Shown here: in pieces, positions 12,566-23,770 of the stretch
Position numbering within the stretch: position 1 is the stretch's first letter
Layout: every line of letters begins with the position of its first letter
NCBI GenBank assembly: GCA_014239455.1
Contig: JAAZYV010000018.1
Location: 62,001 to 126,000 of the forward strand
Direction of reading: 5' to 3'
Source: Paracoccaceae bacterium
GTDB taxonomy: Bacteria > Pseudomonadota > Alphaproteobacteria > Rhodobacterales > Rhodobacteraceae
Length of the DNA stretch: 64,000 bases
The notes under the pieces: model-generated
Told to the model about the DNA's origin: nothing
Seen by the model: the letters and a program-made list of their open reading frames with translations, nothing else
The model's database searches: none
Position numbers and translations under genes: made by a program

Positions 12566-13506
12566 TTGCTCAAGTTAAATGAAGATAAATACAAGCTTGC
12601 TTGTTCACAATCAAGTTGCATTTGCCTTACTAGACTTTCAATGCTTTCAAACTCTTCCTCAGGTCTCTGAAAGTTTACCAATGAAACAGCTACTTTAGCC
12701 CCATATATTTCATGTGCGAATTCAAATATATGTACTTCTAGGTTTGTCTCATTAGTACCAAATGTGGGTTTTTTGCCAATTGATGCAGCACCTTTATATA
12801 AATTAGCAAATTCGCCTGATAAAACCTCAATCATACAAGAATAAACCCCATATCTTGGTATTAGAATTCCTTTAAGCTCTATATTTATTGTGGGAAAACC
12901 TAATTCACGACCCCTTCGATCACCACGAATTACTTTCCCATGAATTCGATGCCAATAACCTAACATATCCTTAGCTTCCTGGGGTTCTCCCCGTTCTAGG
13001 GCTTTTCTGATTCGAGTGGAAGAAATAGTTTTTTTACCAACGTTATCAAGTTCCATAGCAAAGGCATTAATGCCATGGTTTGCCCCCAGTTCTTTTAATG
13101 TTCTAAAGTCACCACTTCGTTTATGACCAAAGCGAAAATCCTGTCCCACCATAACGTTCTTAATTTCCAAATTTTTAGCAAGTATTATTGATACGAATTT
13201 TTCAGGGGGGTAGCACTCTAAGTGCTGGTCGAATTTTAATTCAATAACGAAATCTACACCCAATTCCTTGAGTAGGGCATATTTTGTTTCTGTTGTGGTA
13301 AGTTTGAATGGGTTACTATTTTTGAGAAAATAATCCCTCGGATGGGGTTCAAAAGTAATTATCCCCATTTTATTTGGATAGGCCAATTTCTGAGCTTTAG
13401 CGATGATCTTTCTATGGCCCAAATGTAACCCGTCAAAGTTTCCAATGACTACCATAGATTTTTTTGTAAAGGCCTTTGCCTCTTTAATTTTTTTAAAAAT
13501 TTTCAT
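12562..13506 (-). CDS. ribF: Bifunctional riboflavin kinase / FAD synthetase
   Basis: VVIGNFDGLHLGHRKII; HGKVIRGDRRGRELGFPTINIEL. Confidence 0.95.
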   Translation of the reverse strand: MKIFKKIKEAKAFTKKSMVVIGNFDGLHLGHRKIIAKAQKLAYPNKMGIITFEPHPRDYFLKNSNPFKLTTTETKYALLKELGVDFVIELKFDQHLECYPPEKFVSIILAKNLEIKNVMVGQDFRFGHKRSGDFRTLKELGANHGINAFAMELDNVGKKTISSTRIRKALERGEPQEAKDMLGYWHRIHGKVIRGDRRGRELGFPTINIELKGILIPRYGVYSCMIEVLSGEFANLYKGAASIGKKPTFGTNETNLEVHIFEFAHEIYGAKVAVSLVNFQRPEEEFESIESLVRQMQLDCEQASLYLSSFNLSK

Positions 13507-13553
13507 AATTACTTCATTTATTATAGCAACATTATCTTTTACTCAAAGGTTTC

Positions 13554-14438
13554 TCATCGCAAAAAACCTATAGAAGCGGTTGGATGAAGGTTATTTGCTT
13601 TGATGAATTCATTTAGTTTTTTTGGGTCGGGTTTTTCATTGGCTAGTGTAATTCCTGTTTCATCACCAGAGAGACCACCACAAACAAAAAGAGTATCCAA
13701 CTTTTGATTATACCCTCCTAAGATGTCCGTATTTATTCCATCTCCTATGCATAGTATTCTAGCTGTGCTTCTGGGATCAAATTTCTTAAGTTTTGCATAT
13801 GCAAGTTTATAAATGTCCTTGTGAGGTTTTCCACAGTATATGGTTTCGCCACCTACTGCAGAATAAGCTTCAGCTATGCCGCCAGCACACCAGACCCTAT
13901 GGTGTCCCACGTCGACAAATATGTCTGGATTAACGCATAACAACTTAAGTCCCTTGTTTATGCCATGGTCAATGACATGAATATAATCTTTAGGAGTCTC
14001 ACGCGTGTTATCAAATAGACCAGTGCAGACAATACCCTCTGATTCCTCAAGGGGTACTCGGACAATTTCTTGGTCAAAGTGTATGTCTTTAGGAAAATCA
14101 GTAAAGAAACTTTCGTCTTGCTTTGGTCCCAAGTGATAAATATTATATCCTACCTTTCCTGAAAACATACATACTTGAGCCGCATCTCCCGAAGTGGTGA
14201 TGTCGTCAAAAAACTCTTCTGTAATATCCATTGACTTGAGATGCTTTTTAACCGCAGCTTTAGGTCTTGGTGCATTTGTTAAGAGCATAACATAACCACC
14301 ATTTTTCCTAAAATCAGATAAGGCGTTTAGAGCATTGGGAAAAGCAAATTTTCCATCATGGATACAACCCCATATGTCGCAAAACAATACATCGTATCTT
14401 TTGGAGAATTGGCTTACTGATTCAATTATATTAGTCAC
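13554..14438 (-). CDS. HAD-superfamily hydrolase, TIGR01459-like
   Basis: YDVLFCDIWGCIHDGKFAFPNALNALSDFRKNGGYVMLLTNAPRPKAAV; CIGDGINTDILGG. Confidence 0.88.
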   Translation of the reverse strand: MTNIIESVSQFSKRYDVLFCDIWGCIHDGKFAFPNALNALSDFRKNGGYVMLLTNAPRPKAAVKKHLKSMDITEEFFDDITTSGDAAQVCMFSGKVGYNIYHLGPKQDESFFTDFPKDIHFDQEIVRVPLEESEGIVCTGLFDNTRETPKDYIHVIDHGINKGLKLLCVNPDIFVDVGHHRVWCAGGIAEAYSAVGGETIYCGKPHKDIYKLAYAKLKKFDPRSTARILCIGDGINTDILGGYNQKLDTLFVCGGLSGDETGITLANEKPDPKKLNEFIKANNLHPTASIGFLR

Positions 14439-14590
14439 AAGTGATTACCTATACACTAGAACATTGGAATTCTGAGATCAGAATTTCTTATGATAAATTT
14501 CTTATGATATATAAGAAAAAACAACAATAGCTTCAATTTTTTTTTAGATACATATTGACTTAGTTAAAATTGCTCCCTACATGAACACTG

Positions 14591-14617
14591 TTAGCACTCT
14601 AGGGCGACGAGTGCTTA
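14591..14617 (+). promoter_or_regulatory. CIRCE element (HrcA operator) upstream of groESL
   Basis: TTAGCACTC-N9-GAGTGCTTA, one mismatch from consensus TTAGCACTC-N9-GAGTGCTAA; located 46 bp upstream of groS ATG. Confidence 0.93.
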
Positions 14618-14662
14618 AGTTGTTTTTGTCGCCTTAAACATTAAGATAGGGAGTGTCATTTT

Positions 14663-16638
<1,976 letters not shown>

Positions 16639-16681
16639 TTTTTCCCCAGTAATTCATTAAGTACCGGAAGATTAATAAATG

Positions 16682-16708
16682 AAAAAGGGGCCTTTGCCCC
16701 TTTTTTTA
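16682..16708 (+). terminator. Rho-independent terminator after groL, probably bidirectional with purK
   Basis: AAAAAGGGGC-CTTT-GCCCCTTTTTTT stem-loop with poly-T at the groL/purK convergent junction. Confidence 0.9.
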
Positions 16709-17770
16709 TGTTATGTAATTCTTATGGCCCATTTTTCTACCTTCTCTTGGATCATCTTTACCATATATATTGACTGAACTATCTGAGTCATTGACTAATG
16801 CCTTAACGCTTTCACCTAATACGTTTTGCATCAAGACATTTGAATGTCTTTTGCCGTTTCCTATGGGCCATCCGGAGATAGCCCTTATATGTTGTTCGAA
16901 TTGGTTTATTAGGCAGCCACTTTGGGTCCAGTGTCCTGAATTATGAACCCTCGGGGCTAATTCATTGACTAATAGTTCATTGTCTTTTGTTACAAAAAAT
17001 TCAATTCCCATTACACCAACGTATTCTAAAGCATTCACTATTTTACTTGCAATTAAAATGGCGTCGCTTGCTAATGCAAAAGGTATATTGGCGGGCACCT
17101 TGGATTCGATCAATATGCCATTTTGATGTTGGTTTTCCGCCGGATCGAAAACCGCTATTTTCCCATACATGTCTCGACATATAATAGTTGATATCTCCAA
17201 TTTAAAATCTATTAATTTTTCCAAGATTACTTGGGTATCAGTAAACTCAGACGCAGCACTTTCGATTCCTTCCTTAGAATAAATGATTTTTTGGCCTTTC
17301 CCATCGTAACCAAATCTACAGGTTTTTAGAATAAGTGGTGGGTCAAGTGTATTTACACTTTGTAAAATCTCATGAAATGATTTTGCAGTAACAAATGGAG
17401 ATGATGGTATATTCATTTCATGCAGGAATTTTTTTTCAGTGGATCTATCTTGGCATGTTGATAAAGATTTTATATTTGGAAAGACATTTGTGAATTCTTC
17501 ACAAATTTGGATAGTTTCCACAGGAATATTTTCAAATTCAAAAGTTATCACATCTACACTATTTGCAAATTTTGCTAAGGCTAGCTTATCTTTGTAATCG
17601 AATGTACTGGAGAGATTCGTCACCTGCTTGGCTGGAGCTTTTGGATCAGGATCAAAAATGTGAGTTTTAAATCCAAGTTGAGAGGCTGAGATGGAGAGCA
17701 GTTTCCCAAGCTGCCCTCCTCCTAAAATTCCTATTACGCTACCAACGGGGAGTTTTTTTTTCTCACTCAT
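16706..17770 (-). CDS. purK: 5-(carboxyamino)imidazole ribonucleotide synthase
   Basis: VIGILGGGQLGKLLSISASQLGFKTHIFDPDPKAPA; NELAPRVHNSGHWT; start set at MSEKKK, overlapping the purE end. Confidence 0.93.
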   Translation of the reverse strand: MSEKKKLPVGSVIGILGGGQLGKLLSISASQLGFKTHIFDPDPKAPAKQVTNLSSTFDYKDKLALAKFANSVDVITFEFENIPVETIQICEEFTNVFPNIKSLSTCQDRSTEKKFLHEMNIPSSPFVTAKSFHEILQSVNTLDPPLILKTCRFGYDGKGQKIIYSKEGIESAASEFTDTQVILEKLIDFKLEISTIICRDMYGKIAVFDPAENQHQNGILIESKVPANIPFALASDAILIASKIVNALEYVGVMGIEFFVTKDNELLVNELAPRVHNSGHWTQSGCLINQFEQHIRAISGWPIGNGKRHSNVLMQNVLGESVKALVNDSDSSVNIYGKDDPREGRKMGHKNYIT

Positions 17771-18254
17771 CTTGTGGCACCTCAGGCACTCTTGTGGTTT
17801 GTTTTTCATGAAAACATCTAAGATCAGTAGCAATCTTCTCATCAGATAAAGCTAAAATGGAAGTTGCAAATAAGGCAGCATTTATGGCACCAGGAGTGCC
17901 TATAGCCATTGTTGCAACCGGACATCCTTTTGGCATTTGGAGGATGGAATATAAACTATCCAATCCAGAAAGTGCTCTAGACATTATAGGTACACCTATT
18001 ACAGGAATACATGTTTTTGAAGCTACCATACCAGGTAAATGAGCTGCCCCACCTGCTCCAGCAATAATCACTTTGATCCCTCTTTGATGGATCTTCTCAG
18101 AATATTTAAATAATCTATCAGGTGTTCTATGAGCAGAAATTATTTTTTTTTCGTTTGGAATATCCAGCTCATCAAGTGTTCTGCAGCAAGATTTCATGGT
18201 TTGCCAGTCAGATTGACTTCCCATAATAACGCTCACTAAACATTCGTTCATCAT
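17763..18254 (-). CDS. purE: 5-(carboxyamino)imidazole ribonucleotide mutase
   Basis: VSVIMGSQSDWQTM; SAHRTPDRLFKYSE; GAGGAAHLPGMVAS. Confidence 0.96.
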   Translation of the reverse strand: MMNECLVSVIMGSQSDWQTMKSCCRTLDELDIPNEKKIISAHRTPDRLFKYSEKIHQRGIKVIIAGAGGAAHLPGMVASKTCIPVIGVPIMSRALSGLDSLYSILQMPKGCPVATMAIGTPGAINAALFATSILALSDEKIATDLRCFHEKQTTRVPEVPQDE

Positions 18255-18342
18255 TTTTCCTTAAATTGTTAATCGTTGAGAAACTATAAAACTAAGCATG
18301 GAAAATAAAAATCTTTTATCTCTTGTTTCTATTTTATTTATC

Positions 18343-18372
18343 AATATCCTGTATGGAAAATTTCAGGATATT
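18343..18372 (+). promoter_or_regulatory. Inverted repeat in hsp20 5' leader (candidate RNA thermometer)
   Basis: AATATCCTG (18343-18351) and CAGGATATT (18364-18372) are perfect 9-bp arms; the 3' arm directly abuts AGGA and the hsp20 ATG at 18386. Confidence 0.55.
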
Positions 18373-18385
18373 AGGAATTAAAGAA

Positions 18386-18802
18386 ATGGCTAGGTTATCA
18401 TTTGCAGCGCATCCATTTTTGTTAGGTTTTGAGCAGATTGATCGACTGGTTGAAAAGACGATCAAGACAGGAAACGACGGTTTTCCTCCATATAATATCG
18501 AGCTATCAGATGAAAACAATTACAAAATTACTTTGGCTGTAGCTGGATTCAGCGAGGAGGAACTAGGTGTAACTTTGGAGGAGCGTCAATTGATAATAAC
18601 GGGCAAACAATCGGATAAAGGTAATGAGGCCACGTTTATTCATAGGGGCATAGCGGCTAGGCATTTTCAGAAAAATTTTGTTCTTGCAGATGGTGTTGAG
18701 ATTGAAGGAGCAGAGTTAGAGAAAGGTTTACTTCACATTTTCCTCGCAAGAAAAATTTTAGAACCCAAAGTGAAATCAATCAAAATTACTGAGAAAAATT
18801 AA
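18386..18802 (+). CDS. Small heat shock protein, Hsp20 family
   Basis: MARLSFAAHPFLLGFEQIDRLVE...YNIELSDENNYKITLAVAGFSEEELGVTLEERQLIITGKQ; start matches the conserved family N-terminus rather than the track start at 18323. Confidence 0.92.
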   Translation: MARLSFAAHPFLLGFEQIDRLVEKTIKTGNDGFPPYNIELSDENNYKITLAVAGFSEEELGVTLEERQLIITGKQSDKGNEATFIHRGIAARHFQKNFVLADGVEIEGAELEKGLLHIFLARKILEPKVKSIKITEKN

Positions 18803-18890
18803 TAATTTTCTAGTTTCTACATCGAATGCATTAGGCATGGATTTCTTGTCAAGTCCTTAAGGATTGGATTTTGAAAATGCTAAAGAACAG

Positions 18891-19826
18891 TTATTTCGTA
18901 ATTTCTGAGACAAACCTTTCTGCCTCCAAGGCTGCCATACACCCCATGCCAGCAGCAGTAACAGCTTGCCTATATTTATAATCTGTTATGTCCCCAGCAG
19001 CAAATACTCCAGGGATAGAGGTTTGTGTCGAATTATTTTGCGTCACCACATAGCCTCCTTGGTGGGTTTCTAATTGATCTTTCACTAGTTCATTGGAAGG
19101 AGAATGGCCAATTGCTACAAATACGCCTTTACATGAAAGGTTTTCCAGTTTTTGCGTATTGACGTCTTCTATCACTATTCCCTCGACACCTAAAGGGGTT
19201 TCCGTTCCTACGATGTCTCTAACTATTGAATTCCATTTAACTTCAATTTTTGGATTCTTGAAGAGTCTGTCTTGCAAAATCTTTTCAGCTCTAAGACTGT
19301 CTCTCCTGTGGATTAGAATTACCTTTGTTGCAAAGTTGGTCAAGAATAATGCTTCTTCTACGGCAGTGTTGCCGCCACCAATTACTGCTATAATTTGCCC
19401 ACGGAAAAAAAATCCGTCACAAGTGGCACAGGCTGAAACTCCAAAACCTTTATATTTACCCTCTGAATCTAGACCTAGCCACTTTGCTTGAGCTCCGGTT
19501 GCTAATACTACTGACTTTGCCTCATACTGATTATCACTCTCGCCGTATGCGACAAATGGAAATTTATCGAGATCAAGTTCACAAATTACATCATGCTCTA
19601 TTTTTGCTCCAGCTGTTTTTGCATGATCTTCAAGATTTTTCATCAGATCAGGCCCCTGAATTTCTTCAATGCCTGGCCAGTTTTCTACTTCTGTGGTTAT
19701 AGTTAGTTGACCGCAAGGTTGAATTCCTTGAATTAAGATAGGATCCAACATAGCTCGGGCTCCATAGACTGCAGCAGTATAACCAGCTGGACCAGAACCA
19801 ATTATGAGCATATTAGTTTTTTTCAT
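18891..19826 (-). CDS. trxB: Thioredoxin-disulfide reductase
   Basis: IIGSGPAGYTAAVYGARA; SACATCDGFFFRGQ; AAGDITDYKYRQAVTAAGMGCMAALEAERF. Confidence 0.96.
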   Translation of the reverse strand: MKKTNMLIIGSGPAGYTAAVYGARAMLDPILIQGIQPCGQLTITTEVENWPGIEEIQGPDLMKNLEDHAKTAGAKIEHDVICELDLDKFPFVAYGESDNQYEAKSVVLATGAQAKWLGLDSEGKYKGFGVSACATCDGFFFRGQIIAVIGGGNTAVEEALFLTNFATKVILIHRRDSLRAEKILQDRLFKNPKIEVKWNSIVRDIVGTETPLGVEGIVIEDVNTQKLENLSCKGVFVAIGHSPSNELVKDQLETHQGGYVVTQNNSTQTSIPGVFAAGDITDYKYRQAVTAAGMGCMAALEAERFVSEITK

Positions 19827-19892
19827 TTTTTATCTTTCTGATCAATTTTAGCTTTTTGGACAATTCTTGTGAAGAATCATATCTATTTTCAA

Positions 19893-20648
19893 TTACATTT
19901 TTATTGTAGAAATCATTCTCCCACAATCACCCAAGTTATTTTTTTGATTACGGCGGTGGGAAAAAAAATCATTGCTTGAAGCAAAAGTACATTTTGCTAG
20001 GTTTTCTGTCGTTTTTATTCCGATTAATGTTAGTTTTTCCAAGATTAGAGCTGGTAAGTCAAACCATATCTGCATGTTACTATCTATAGTGAAGTATTTC
20101 TGATATTTAGGATCCTTACTCAAGAAACGATCCAGAAATTCTGACCCCACTTCATAATTTTCTCTCTGAATACAGGGACCTATGACAGCAGCTATTCGCT
20201 CCTTTTCAGCGCCAAGCTCAGTCATTTCTCTTACTGTATTTTCCAGTACCGAATTTAGCGCTCCCCTCCATCCAGCATGAACCACCCCTATAATACGGTT
20301 TTTATCTTCTGCGAGCAGGATGGGTGCACAGTCGGCTGTCAAAATGCTCAGGCAAATTCCTTCTTTTGAAGTTACCATTGCGTCACCTTCAATAATATTG
20401 GAAGGTACTGGCTTTTCTATTTTTATTACCTTCGAAGAATGTATCTGTTTTAGAGTAATCAGGTTCTTTGGTTCAATTCCCAGAGTCTTAGCTATTATAC
20501 CCCTATTTGCTAGGACTGTGGATTCATTATCTGAGGATTTCAGATCACAATTCAAACTTCCAAATTCGCCTTTTGATGAACCTCCCCGACGGAGGAAAAA
20601 ACCATGAGCAAATTCTTTAATTAATGGGGACTTTAGGCTATAAGGCAT
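19893..20648 (-). CDS. pgeF: Peptidoglycan editing factor PgeF / YfiH-type multicopper polyphenol oxidase
   Basis: TADCAPILLAEDKNRIIGVVHAGWRGALNSVLENTV; GPCIQRENYEVG. Confidence 0.92.
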   Translation of the reverse strand: MPYSLKSPLIKEFAHGFFLRRGGSSKGEFGSLNCDLKSSDNESTVLANRGIIAKTLGIEPKNLITLKQIHSSKVIKIEKPVPSNIIEGDAMVTSKEGICLSILTADCAPILLAEDKNRIIGVVHAGWRGALNSVLENTVREMTELGAEKERIAAVIGPCIQRENYEVGSEFLDRFLSKDPKYQKYFTIDSNMQIWFDLPALILEKLTLIGIKTTENLAKCTFASSNDFFSHRRNQKNNLGDCGRMISTIKM

Positions 20649-21748
20649 CAGGTCTGTAATCCTATCAATGGAGGAGATTTTGTACCTCTGAGTCCGAGGA
20701 CTTTAAATAAATTTCCCATTAAATTTTTGTTAATCAATCTTTCAAGAGCAGTTTGATGTAAGACAAGATCATTACCGCTGAGACCCTTGGACAAGATTTT
20801 AGCTCTTTGCTCTATGCCCAAATTCTTCAAGAAATCTCCTTGGTTAGCTAATTGGGAGACTATTACGCCAGATTCTTCGGCATGCGTTCGAATTGCTTTG
20901 AAGTCAACAAAACTAGTGAGGTCTTGTTGGCCAGGAGAACTCAGAGGGTTCGAATATTTATGCTTGCGAACTGCCTGCAAAGTGTTGCCAACATTACCTT
21001 CTTTGCCGTAATCTATAATTAAAGCTGCACCAGAATTCTTCTGAATATGTTTAGATAGATGGAAAATAATGTTCTGCATGGTTTTTGAAATCTCTATCAT
21101 GCATCCTTCTTCAAAGACTTCATTTTCAAAATTAACCAATATTTCTTTACTAGGATTCATCAATTGAAAACAAAACTCATTTGAATCCGGTTCACTTAAA
21201 TTTTTCAAGTTAACCATGACTTCCATCCACTTATCAGATTTTCTCTGGAACTGACTAATAGGTAAAGCATCAAAGAATTCGTTTGCTATAATGATGGTTG
21301 GCTGGTTAGGCAAACCATTTATTTCGGTTTTCCATTTCACTGGGAAACCCTTTAGGGCTTTTTTTTGTATATTTTTGAGGGAGGGTGAAATTTCAATCAA
21401 AAACAATTCTAAAGCATTATGAAAGCCAGTTATCATTCTAGTAGCTCTTAATATATCAGCCATTAGGGTTCCCTTCCCTGGCCCTAATTCAACAAGAGAA
21501 AATTTTTCTGGTTTTTGATGGTCCATCCATACCTGGACTATCCACAAGCCAATTAATTCTCCAAACATTTGGGATATTTCAGGACTAGTAGTAAAATCGC
21601 CTTTTACCCCGATAGGCTCATTTTTAATGTAATAACCATATTTGGGATGGGTTAAACAAATGTGCATATAATCAGCAAGGCTTAAAGCTCCATGCCGAAG
21701 GATGTTCTTTTTTAGTATCTTTGCTATTTTATCATCTTTGTTATTCAT
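20648..21748 (-). CDS. SAM-dependent methyltransferase, NDUFAF7/MidA-like (DUF185)
   Basis: YMHICLTHPKYGYYIKNEPIGVKGDFTTSPEISQMFGELIGLW; VELGPGKGTLMADILRA. Confidence 0.92.
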   Translation of the reverse strand: MNNKDDKIAKILKKNILRHGALSLADYMHICLTHPKYGYYIKNEPIGVKGDFTTSPEISQMFGELIGLWIVQVWMDHQKPEKFSLVELGPGKGTLMADILRATRMITGFHNALELFLIEISPSLKNIQKKALKGFPVKWKTEINGLPNQPTIIIANEFFDALPISQFQRKSDKWMEVMVNLKNLSEPDSNEFCFQLMNPSKEILVNFENEVFEEGCMIEISKTMQNIIFHLSKHIQKNSGAALIIDYGKEGNVGNTLQAVRKHKYSNPLSSPGQQDLTSFVDFKAIRTHAEESGVIVSQLANQGDFLKNLGIEQRAKILSKGLSGNDLVLHQTALERLINKNLMGNLFKVLGLRGTKSPPLIGLQT

Positions 21749-22650
21749 GAGTTATTAATCTGAACTTTCCTGAAGGACAATAGGAAGAAAATTAACCCTA
21801 TGATTACCATAGGCAGGGACAGACTTTGCCCCATTGATAGCCCAGTGCCTCCCGGTAGAAAAATAATATAACCTAACGGATTTTCTATAGAGACATATTG
21901 CAAATCTGCTTCCCTAAATAATTCAACAAGAATTCTAGCAATACCGTATCCAAAGAAAAATAGCCCCATGATTCTTCCTGGTGATTTTAAAGCATCAAAT
22001 AAAAAGACGAGCAGCAGTAATGAAGTTCCAAGCATAAGGCCTTCCAAACTAGCCTCATATAATTGTGATGGATGTCTTGTACAAATCTCATATATCCAGG
22101 ATTCGGGACAAAGGCTCGCAGGAGGTTTTGTGAATTCTATTCCCAGAACTGAAGTCGTAGGTCTTCCCCACAATTCTTGATTAATGAAATTTGCTAGGCG
22201 ACCTAAAAACAGACCTGGTGGGGTGCTTACAGCAATAATATCGCCCATAGCTAAAAGTGGTTTCTTGTTCTTTAAGGCAAAATATAATGCCCCAAGAACT
22301 ACCCCAAGGAAACCACCGTGAAAAGACATACCACCTTCCCATAGGTATAGAACCTTAAAAGGGTGGTTAAAGTAGAAATGTGGGTTGTAAAAAATCACAT
22401 AACCTAATCTTCCTCCAACAATGATTCCCAAAATAAGGTATGTCATTAAATCTTCGACATTTTGAGGGGTGAAGGGGCTCTCGTTATTAACCCAGAGTCG
22501 GTGCTTTTTGGTGATTAAGGTTAAAAGATACCAAGCGCAAATAATTCCAACAATATATGATAGAGCATACCAAGTTAACGCAAAATGGAAGCCTAATAAT
22601 TCAAAAGAAAACAAATATGGTGTTAAGAGGTCAGGAAATCTAGCATACAT
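21745..22650 (-). CDS. lgt: Prolipoprotein diacylglyceryl transferase
   Basis: GGRLGYVIFYNPHFYFNHPFKVLYLWEGGMSFHGGFLG; GRLANFINQELWGRPT. Confidence 0.96.
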   Translation of the reverse strand: MYARFPDLLTPYLFSFELLGFHFALTWYALSYIVGIICAWYLLTLITKKHRLWVNNESPFTPQNVEDLMTYLILGIIVGGRLGYVIFYNPHFYFNHPFKVLYLWEGGMSFHGGFLGVVLGALYFALKNKKPLLAMGDIIAVSTPPGLFLGRLANFINQELWGRPTTSVLGIEFTKPPASLCPESWIYEICTRHPSQLYEASLEGLMLGTSLLLLVFLFDALKSPGRIMGLFFFGYGIARILVELFREADLQYVSIENPLGYIIFLPGGTGLSMGQSLSLPMVIIGLIFFLLSFRKVQINNS

Positions 22651-22704
22651 TTAAAATCCAATCGCTTGTGGTTTAAGATTTTGTTACTACATATCTTCGA
22701 GGGT

Positions 22705-22727
22705 AAGCTCTTTTTTTAAAAGAGCTT
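22705..22727. promoter_or_regulatory. Perfect 10-bp-arm inverted repeat in the lgt/ubiK divergent intergenic region
   Basis: AAGCTCTTTT-TTT-AAAAGAGCTT. Confidence 0.6.
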
Positions 22728-22755
22728 TCGTGTTAAGACACTTTAGAATAAATTC

Positions 22756-23067
22756 TTGGGACGAAAAATGCAAAGTAGAAATCAGGTACTTGATGATTTA
22801 GCGCGCTTAGTAACCAATGCGTTAGGGTTGGCGCAAAATGCGAGCGGTGAGATAGATAATGCTTTCAAAAGTATTTTAGATAGATATTTGGCGGATCGAG
22901 GGTTGGTTACCCGAGAAGAATTTGATGCATCCCAATTAATGCTTGAAAAAGCGATGAATGAAATTTCTGAGTTAAGGAAGAATTTGGAAAAAGCTGAAAA
23001 ACAACCAAGCACAAAAGTTGTCCGCAATAATTCCAAAAAATCTGCCAGCACTAATAAATCTTCATAA
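22756..23067 (+). CDS. Accessory factor UbiK family protein (BMFP/YqiC-like)
   Basis: QVLDDLARLVTNALGLAQNASGEIDNAFKSILDRYLADRGLVTREEFD. Confidence 0.85.
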   Translation: MGRKMQSRNQVLDDLARLVTNALGLAQNASGEIDNAFKSILDRYLADRGLVTREEFDASQLMLEKAMNEISELRKNLEKAEKQPSTKVVRNNSKKSASTNKSS

Positions 23068-23144
23068 ATGATAGTCCTGAGAGCTGGAATTTTCTTGGTA
23101 AGACTGTTTAACCCATATATTAATCCTTAACATATCTATATTTT

Positions 23145-23720
23145 GTGCTAGAGTTCAATTACACAACAACAAATTGTGTTTATGAACAAGAAAATGATTT
23201 AGGGGTGGCTAGTAAAATGGATATTTGCCAGGATTTGGAAGATTATTTTAGTGCAAATCCAGTGTCTTTCTTTAAATTGCTTGCGAAGAAAAATAATTGG
23301 GAAGTTGTTGGGGAAGCAAGTGACAGTACGGCATTTTATGCCGAAGGTATTTGGAGGCAATATTTGTATTGTTTTCATTGGATAGAATCAGATCAACAAT
23401 TAAGAATAACGTGTGAGTACGATTTAAACTTGCCAAAGAATCGAAGCAATTCACTATATAGAACTCTGAATTTGGCCAATGAAAAATGCGGAGAGGGTTT
23501 TTTCACCTACTGTGATGAACAAAAGGTTATTATTTTTCACAGCAGATTTAAGGGATCAGATGCCTTAGAAATAAGTGCTTTGAGATCAAAGGACATAATT
23601 TCGGCGATTACAAATATTATGGACGAGTTATATCCTGTATTCCAACTGATATCTTGGGGTAAGGAAAATCCCGATATGGCTATAAAACTTGCGGGCACCC
23701 ATGTGTCTGGTTTTATCTGA
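23145..23720 (+). CDS. YbjN domain-containing protein
   Basis: YCFHWIESDQQLRITCEYDLNLPKNR...LYRTLNLANEKCGEGFFTYCDEQKVIIFHSRF; between UbiK-like and ProC genes. Confidence 0.8.
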   Translation: MLEFNYTTTNCVYEQENDLGVASKMDICQDLEDYFSANPVSFFKLLAKKNNWEVVGEASDSTAFYAEGIWRQYLYCFHWIESDQQLRITCEYDLNLPKNRSNSLYRTLNLANEKCGEGFFTYCDEQKVIIFHSRFKGSDALEISALRSKDIISAITNIMDELYPVFQLISWGKENPDMAIKLAGTHVSGFI

Positions 23721-23770
23721 GATCTTGCAGTATCTTTCTTGAGATAGGAATTCCTAAAAGGATTATACAC

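Noticed and set aside
18323-18385. N-terminal extension of the Hsp20 ORF (MFLFYLSISCMENFRILGIKE)
   Set aside because: The conserved Hsp20 start MARLSFAAHPFLLGFE is at 18386; the upstream part is better read as a structured leader.
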